9,914 bases of DNA, from assembly GCA_030673585.1 (NCBI GenBank), contig DAOVIU010000015.1, positions 1-9,914 of the forward strand, written 5' to 3'. The notes under the pieces are model-generated. The model was not told the DNA's origin and ran no database searches. It saw only the letters and a program-made list of their open reading frames with translations. This DNA is from Pseudomonadota bacterium (GTDB lineage: Bacteria > Desulfobacterota > BSN033 > G020346125). Made by a program: the position numbers and the translations under genes. Below, one piece after another: positions 5,541 to 9,914 of this stretch (position 1 is the stretch's first letter; each line of letters opens with the position of its first letter).

Positions 5541-5940
5541 TGGGAACCATGTCTCCTTTATCCCCTCCCTTTTTCTCGCTCACCTCCACCTCATCTGAGC
5601 TATCCGGCGATGGAACCACCTCCTCCCTCGATTTCTCTCTCGGCGCCCCCATCGCCTCATCCCTCGATTCCCCCTCTGATTCAGCCGTTGGCTCATACCC
5701 CTCTTCCAGCCCGAACTCACCCTCCTCTTCGAGGCTAACCTCCTCCTTTATGGTGTCCGTAACGTCCTTCAGCTCCTTGGTTTCCTCCTCGAACTGTTCC
5801 TTGAGGTCGTCGGTGGCCCGCCGGAACTCCCGCATAGCCTTTCCCAAACCCCGGGCTATCTCGGGTAGCTTTTTAGGCCCCAGGATGATGAGGGCAAGGC
5901 CCAAAATGACCAGAAGCTCAGGCATCCCTATACCGAACAT
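5533..5940 (-). CDS. tatB: Twin-arginine translocase subunit TatB (TatA/TatB family)
   Basis: Single-helix partner of TatC. From the ATG at 5940 it has 135 residues and the canonical opening [12 protein letters not shown], a transmembrane helix to about residue 20, then a hinge LGPKKLPE (20-27) and an amphipathic helix [18 protein letters not shown] (30-47). LGP after the helix, and not the FG of most TatA proteins, points to TatB; TatA cannot be fully excluded because the families are close. The remainder (48-135) is strongly acidic and probably disordered. AGGGAG lies nine bases before the ATG. The frame is open to 6048, but the extra 36 residues cross the promoter. It overlaps tatC by 8 bases. 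No second TatA-like gene is in the window, so either this protein serves both roles or tatA lies elsewhere. Confidence 0.88.
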   Translation of the reverse strand: MFGIGMPELLVILGLALIILGPKKLPEIARGLGKAMREFRRATDDLKEQFEEETKELKDVTDTIKEEVSLEEEGEFGLEEGYEPTAESEGESRDEAMGAPREKSREEVVPSPDSSDEVEVSEKKGGDKGDMVPNE

Positions 5941-5970
5941 GTGCCCATTCTCCCTCTCATGGTTCACGAA

Positions 5971-5999
5971 TTTATACCACAGCCCAGGCCGCATTGCAA
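5971..5999 (-). promoter_or_regulatory. Promoter of the tat operon
   Basis: On the minus strand TTGCAA (5999-5994, 4 of 6) and TATAAA (5976-5971, 5 of 6) are 17 bp apart. Predicted start near 5964, giving a leader of about 24 bases that holds the AGGGAG site of tatB. No other good promoter is seen before tatC or the metalloprotease, so it probably drives at least tatB, tatC and the protease. Confidence 0.55.
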
Positions 6000-6020
6000 C
6001 AACCTCCCTCCCGAGACGGA

Positions 6021-7109
6021 ATGGCTCCGGTGTTGAATTTTGGAGCAAGGGATGATATATACCTAACTAAATCCATCCGGTATGGAATCGTGGTGCTTCT
6101 GCAACAGATTCGTTACGCCGTCATACTCCTGCTGATCATCGTCATTACCGGGACCCTCGGATACACCTTCATCGAAAAATGGTCCTTCGTCGACTCCCTG
6201 TACATGACCGTTATCACCATAACAACGGTGGGGTTTGGGGAGGTAGGGGAGCTGTCGGGAATTGGGAGATTTTTTACCATTGGCCTCATCATCAGCAGCG
6301 TGGGCATCGTAGCTTACCTGGTAACCCGGGGGGCCGGGGTTGTCGTCGAGGGGGAAATCAGAAAGCTCATGGGGAGGAGGAAATTGGAAAAGGCCATCCA
6401 TAGGTTGAAGGATCACTATATCGTCTGCGGCTATGGGCGCATCGGTAGCTACATCTGTGAAGAATTTAGGCACGAGGGCCTTCCCTTCGTGGTTATCGAG
6501 AAGGACGAGCACGTAATCCGGGGCATGGAGGAAGAAGGATTGGTCTACATCAGGGGGGATGCCACCGATGAGAAAACCCTCATCGATGCCGGGGTTGAAA
6601 GGGCGAAGGCCCTGATAACAGCGGTGGCCTCCGACGCCGAGAACCTATACATTACCCTTACCACCAGGGGGTTAAACCCGAACCTCTATATCCTCAGCCG
6701 CGCCAGCGAGGAGAAGGCCGAGAGGAAATTGACCTCCGCAGGGGCAAGCAAGGTAATCTCCCCATACCTTATCGGGGCCCATCGGATGGCCATGGCCATA
6801 ATCCGACCCGCCGTTGTCGAATTAATGGAGATCGCCATGAAGCGGGAAAGTTTGCAGCTCCAGCTGAAGGAGATCAAGGTCAACGATACGGCGAACCTCC
6901 CCGGGACTACCCTCAGGGAATCGGGTATCCGGAGCACATTGGACCTGATCGTTGTGGCCATCAAAAAGGAAGATGGAAGCATGATCTTCAACCCGGGCTT
7001 TAACACCTCCATCGCAAAGGGCGACACCCTGATAACGCTGGGGCAGAATGTGAACCTGGACAGGTTAGCAGAGCTCGTCAAATTCGAGGAACTGAAGGGC
7101 ATTCCATAG
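6021..7109 (+). CDS. Potassium channel with RCK (TrkA-N/TrkA-C) regulatory domain
   Basis: Two-helix K+ channel subunit fused to a cytoplasmic RCK module, the MthK/Kch-like architecture; four subunits would form the pore. With the ATG at 6021 there are 362 residues. TM1 is about 32-51, the pore loop carries TTVGFGE (68-74) with GFG in place of the classical GYG, and TM2 is about 85-107. The TrkA-N Rossmann domain follows: IVCGYGRIG (134-142) for nucleotide binding, Glu160 at the end of the second strand, and RGDATDE (178-184). TrkA-C covers roughly 281-361. The start is uncertain: the ATG lacks a clear ribosome site, and GTG at 6093 (338 residues, after TGGA) would begin right at the pore segment. 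The gene diverges from tatB and lies 18 bases before the isomerase-like gene, so an operon is likely. The ligand gating the RCK domain is unknown. Confidence 0.93.
   Translation: MAPVLNFGARDDIYLTKSIRYGIVVLLQQIRYAVILLLIIVITGTLGYTFIEKWSFVDSLYMTVITITTVGFGEVGELSGIGRFFTIGLIISSVGIVAYLVTRGAGVVVEGEIRKLMGRRKLEKAIHRLKDHYIVCGYGRIGSYICEEFRHEGLPFVVIEKDEHVIRGMEEEGLVYIRGDATDEKTLIDAGVERAKALITAVASDAENLYITLTTRGLNPNLYILSRASEEKAERKLTSAGASKVISPYLIGAHRMAMAIIRPAVVELMEIAMKRESLQLQLKEIKVNDTANLPGTTLRESGIRSTLDLIVVAIKKEDGSMIFNPGFNTSIAKGDTLITLGQNVNLDRLAELVKFEELKGIP
6033..6061 (+). promoter_or_regulatory. Possible promoter for the potassium channel operon
   Basis: TTGAAT (6033-6038, 4 of 6) and TATATA (6056-6061, 4 of 6) are 17 bp apart. 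If real, transcription starts near 6068, after the ATG at 6021, and the channel must then start at the GTG at 6090 or 6093. If the ATG is used, these boxes are chance. No better plus-strand promoter is visible in 5941-6020. Confidence 0.25.
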
Positions 7110-7127
7110 AGAGGTGGAATCCACACG

Positions 7128-7898
7128 GTGAGAACCCAGGTCTTTATCAACGTTCCCTACGAAATGTTACTGGCTCGGCTCGATTTTGCCATCCAAAACC
7201 GCTTGCTCCCGGAGATCTATTTCGACGGAAACGCCCTGGACACTGCCCTCCCGGGGGATATAGAGCGCCTCGCCAAGACCCTTGCCGAACACGAGATCGA
7301 CGTTGCCCTTCACGGCCCCTATATGGACCTCAGCCCCGGAGGCGTTGACGCAAAGGTGAAGGATGTTACCCTCGAAAGGATACGGAAGACCATGGATCTG
7401 GCCGCTCTCTTCAAACCGAAAACGGTCGTTTTCCATCCAGGGTACGACCGGTGGCGTTTCGAGGGATACCGTGACCTCTGGTTAAGGAATAGCATCGAGG
7501 TCTGGAAGCCCGTCGCGGGGAAAGCTGAGGAGATAGGCACAATCGTGGTTATTGAAAACGTCTTTGAGGAGGGACCCCAGATTTTGAGGAACCTCATCGC
7601 GGCGATCGATTCCCCAAACTTCCGCTTCTGCTTCGATACGGGACACTATTTCCTGTTCAGCAAGACCCCCTTGTCCCAATGGTTCGATCTTTTGGGCGAA
7701 TGTATCGTCGAAGTTCATCTCCACGACAACCACGGAACCATGGATGACCACCTTCCTTTGGGCGATGGGAAGATGGATTTCGACGAATTCTTCGATCTCC
7801 TTGGACACATTATCCCCCACCCCATCTTCACGGTGGAACCCCATAAAGAAGCCCATCTGTGGAGCAGTATCAGGGCGGTGGAGAAATATTTCTCATAA
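7128..7898 (+). CDS. TIM-barrel sugar phosphate isomerase/epimerase-like protein
   Basis: 256 residues of the xylose isomerase-like TIM-barrel superfamily (sugar phosphate isomerases/epimerases and endonuclease IV relatives). Likely metal and substrate residues sit at strand ends as expected: His62 in LHGPY, His103 in FHPGYD, Glu143 in VIENV, Asp170 and His173 in FDTGHY, His197, His199 and Asp200 in VHLHDN, Asp207/His208 with the LGDG loop (211-214), and Glu237 in TVEPH. The complete set suggests a catalytically competent divalent-metal enzyme of the cytoplasm. Start: GTG at 7128 with AGGTGG ten bases upstream; no in-frame ATG fits better. It lies between the channel (18 bases) and purSL (37 bases) on the same strand. 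Substrate unknown; endonuclease IV activity is unlikely because the length and motifs fit the isomerase-like branch better. Confidence 0.85.
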   Translation: MRTQVFINVPYEMLLARLDFAIQNRLLPEIYFDGNALDTALPGDIERLAKTLAEHEIDVALHGPYMDLSPGGVDAKVKDVTLERIRKTMDLAALFKPKTVVFHPGYDRWRFEGYRDLWLRNSIEVWKPVAGKAEEIGTIVVIENVFEEGPQILRNLIAAIDSPNFRFCFDTGHYFLFSKTPLSQWFDLLGECIVEVHLHDNHGTMDDHLPLGDGKMDFDEFFDLLGHIIPHPIFTVEPHKEAHLWSSIRAVEKYFS

Positions 7899-7935
7899 TC
7901 CCTATCCGCTAATATTGCAGCGACAGGAAAGTACC

Positions 7936-9914
7936 ATGCCCCATCGCATTGAAATCGGCCTGAAAAACGGGATGCGCGATGCCCTCGGGGAAAAGCTCAA
8001 GAAGAGGATTCTGGAGGACCTGGGCTTAGAGGTCCAATCCGTCAACACCATCTCCGTCTACACCATCGATGCCGACCTTTCCCCTGGGCAACTGGAAAAG
8101 GTGGCGAGCGGTCCCTTCTCCGACCCCATCGCTCAGGTGTATTCCATCGATCGACCCCTGGCTCGATGCTTCGATTGGCTCATCGAGGTGGGTTTTAGGC
8201 CCGGTGTAACGGACAACGTGGGAAAAACGGGCAGGGAGGCCATCGAACTGAGATTGGGCCTGAAACTGAAGGAAGAACAGAAGGTATATACATCCATTCA
8301 GTACCTCATCAAGGGAAACCTGAAAAGGCCCGAGGTGGAAAAAATCTGCACCGGCCTCCTGGTAAACCCGTTGATCCAGCGCTTCGAAATGATTCCCCGC
8401 CACCTGTGGAATGACGAGAAGGGACTCGAACCCGCCGTTCCCAGGGTGAAAATAGACCCGGAAATCCAGGTACAGGAGATCGATCTCAAAAGAGACGACC
8501 AGGCCTTGCTCGAGCTCAGCCCCGAGAGGCTTCTCGCCCTGAGCTTGTCCGAGCTGAAGGCCATTCAGGCATACCTGAAAAGGGATTCCGTCCTCCGAGA
8601 ACGGGGGAAATTCGACCTGAGGAGGAAGATCACCGATGTGGAGCTTGAGGCCCTGGCACAAACGTGGTCGGAACACTGCAAACACAAGATCTTCAACGCC
8701 CTCATCGAATATACCGACGAAAGGGGTGAAGTGGAGGTTATCGACAGCCTCTTCAACACCTACATCAAGGGGTCAACGGAGGAAATCAGAAGGCAGAAGG
8801 GAAGGGATGATCCCTGCGTATCCGTCTTCGACGACAACGCGGGGGTTATCAGGTTCAATGACTCCCACAACCTGGTTTTCAAGGTGGAGACCCACAATAC
8901 CCCTTCCGCCCTCGACCCTTACGGTGGTGCTCTGACCGGCATCGTGGGAGTTAACCGGGACCCCTTCGGTACGGGAAAGGGAGCCAAGCTCATCTTCAAC
9001 GTCGATACCTTCTGCTTTGCACCGCCCGACTATTCCAAACCCCTCCCTCCGAGGCTCTTTCATCCCAGGAGGGTCTATGAGGGGGTGAGAGAGGGCGTGG
9101 AGCACGGAGGCAACAAGAGCGGTATTCCCACCATTAATGGATGTGTCGTCTTCGACGATCGGTATGCGGGCAAGCCATTGGTTTATTGCGGGACCGGCGG
9201 AATCATGCCCAGGGAGATTCGAGGGGAGCCCAGCCACCTGAAGAACCCGGAGCCGGGCGATCTAATCGTCATGACCGGGGGACGAATCGGAAAGTACGGG
9301 ATCCATGGGGCTACCTTCTCCTCCGAGGAGCTCCATGAAGAATCCCCAACCGCCGCCGTTCAAATTGGGGATCCCATTACCCAAAAGAAAATGACGGAAT
9401 TCCTGCTGAGGGCTAGGGATTTGGGATTGTATCGCTCCATTACCGATAACGGGGCGGGCGGGCTTTCGTGCTCCGTGGGGGAGATGGCCCGCCACATCGG
9501 TTGCCGGCTCGAACTGGAAAAGGCGCCGTTGAAGTATGCCGGGCTCGACCCGTGGGAAATCCTACTATCCGAAGCCCAGGAAAGGATGACCCTGGCCGTA
9601 CCCCCCTCGAAGATTGAACCCTTTCTCCACTTAGCCGAGAAGATGGATGTGGAGGCCACGGTCCTGGGAGAGTTCACCAACACGGGCAAGTTCCACGTGC
9701 TGTACGTGGGGAGAACCGTTGGGTATCTGGATATGGAATTCCTCCACGGGGGAGTCCCCAAGATGAGGCTGAAGGCCAAATGGGAACCCAAGGCTTTCCC
9801 AGAGCCCCAATTGCCAGTGGACGAAGATCTCACGGAGACCCTACAAGGGATGCTCTCCCGGTTCAACATCTGCAGCAAGGAGTACGTCATCCGTCAATAC
9901 GACCATGAGGTTCA
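7936..9914 (+). CDS. purL: Phosphoribosylformylglycinamidine synthase, PurS-PurL fusion type (3' partial)
   Basis: ATP-dependent enzyme of de novo purine synthesis (FGAR to FGAM, using ammonia from the glutaminase subunit PurQ). The ATG at 7936 has AGGA seven bases upstream; 659 codons are present and the frame is open to the window edge. Residues 1 to about 155 resemble PurS-like ferredoxin folds (EIGLKNGMRDALG at 6-18; a second, similar unit may follow). The linker and PurL core begin near 190: TWSEHCKHK (243-251) with catalytic His247, ETHNTPSALDPYGG (318-331), NKSGIPTINGC (393-403), DNGAGGLS (504-511) and LSEAQERM (544-551). Seen directly: PurS-like and PurL parts are one chain. Known: such PurSL proteins, near 1,000 residues, occur in several bacterial groups with separate PurQ. 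The second synthetase half and any glutaminase domain are outside the window. It is the third gene of the plus-strand block. Confidence 0.93.
   Translation, partial: MPHRIEIGLKNGMRDALGEKLKKRILEDLGLEVQSVNTISVYTIDADLSPGQLEKVASGPFSDPIAQVYSIDRPLARCFDWLIEVGFRPGVTDNVGKTGREAIELRLGLKLKEEQKVYTSIQYLIKGNLKRPEVEKICTGLLVNPLIQRFEMIPRHLWNDEKGLEPAVPRVKIDPEIQVQEIDLKRDDQALLELSPERLLALSLSELKAIQAYLKRDSVLRERGKFDLRRKITDVELEALAQTWSEHCKHKIFNALIEYTDERGEVEVIDSLFNTYIKGSTEEIRRQKGRDDPCVSVFDDNAGVIRFNDSHNLVFKVETHNTPSALDPYGGALTGIVGVNRDPFGTGKGAKLIFNVDTFCFAPPDYSKPLPPRLFHPRRVYEGVREGVEHGGNKSGIPTINGCVVFDDRYAGKPLVYCGTGGIMPREIRGEPSHLKNPEPGDLIVMTGGRIGKYGIHGATFSSEELHEESPTAAVQIGDPITQKKMTEFLLRARDLGLYRSITDNGAGGLSCSVGEMARHIGCRLELEKAPLKYAGLDPWEILLSEAQERMTLAVPPSKIEPFLHLAEKMDVEATVLGEFTNTGKFHVLYVGRTVGYLDMEFLHGGVPKMRLKAKWEPKAFPEPQLPVDEDLTETLQGMLSRFNICSKEYVIRQYDHEV

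Noticed and set aside
5540..6055. Serine-rich plus-strand open frame opposite tatB
   Set aside because: Serines and prolines mirror the acidic codons of tatB; tatB has clear family motifs.
7113..7124. GTGG-AAT-CCAC hairpin over the ribosome site of the isomerase-like gene
   Set aside because: Only four base pairs with a three-base loop; too weak to claim regulation.
8026..8685. Minus-strand open frame of 219 codons inside purL
   Set aside because: It lies within the PurS-like part of a clear purL, has no ribosome site or motif, and other minus-strand frames there (8773-9237, 9360-9890) are equally shadow-like.

Overview
The window looks like ordinary, gene-dense bacterial chromosome from a Gram-negative (diderm) organism. 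The gene set (TatB-type plus TatC translocase, a BepA-like periplasmic metalloprotease with TPRs, a YkuD transpeptidase, a PurS-PurL fusion) and the frequent AGG arginine codons fit a member of the Desulfobacterota (former Deltaproteobacteria) or a neighbouring phylum. That placement is inference; no rRNA or other taxonomic marker is present. I see no integrase, transposase, CRISPR array, toxin-antitoxin pair, phage gene or tRNA, and no convincing defence system.

Left edge (1-470). The first codons of a minus-strand gene starting like a response regulator run off the window. It has a good sigma70-type promoter overlapped by a perfect 8-bp inverted repeat. Pointing the other way is a promoter with a perfect TATAAT box, followed by a second perfect palindrome and a 52-residue membrane protein that no standard family name fits. 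This control region is the least explained part of the window.

Minus-strand block (494-5940). Reading from the promoter at 5971-5999 towards the left, the order is tatB, tatC, a BepA/YfgC-like M48 metalloprotease with TPRs, a secreted protein of unknown function, a secreted L,D-transpeptidase-like protein, a ferritin-like diiron protein and trpS. Several junctions overlap or nearly so (tatB/tatC, unknown/transpeptidase, ferritin/trpS), which suggests co-translation. A 163-bp gap before the unknown gene may hold a second promoter. The theme of the first five genes is the cell envelope: export of folded proteins, quality control of the periplasm or outer membrane, and peptidoglycan modification. 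The last two are an iron or peroxide protein and tryptophanyl-tRNA synthetase.

Plus-strand block (6021-9914). A two-helix potassium channel with a C-terminal RCK (TrkA-N/TrkA-C) module, a TIM-barrel sugar phosphate isomerase/epimerase-like protein, and a PurSL-type phosphoribosylformylglycinamidine synthase (3' end cut by the window) are closely spaced and probably co-transcribed. The tat promoter and the channel start are divergent and share a region of less than 100 bp.

Two starts need correction from the longest possible reading: the transpeptidase and the metalloprotease would otherwise carry artificial poly-arginine N-termini, which are out-of-frame readings of the Glu/Lys-rich 3' ends of the preceding genes.
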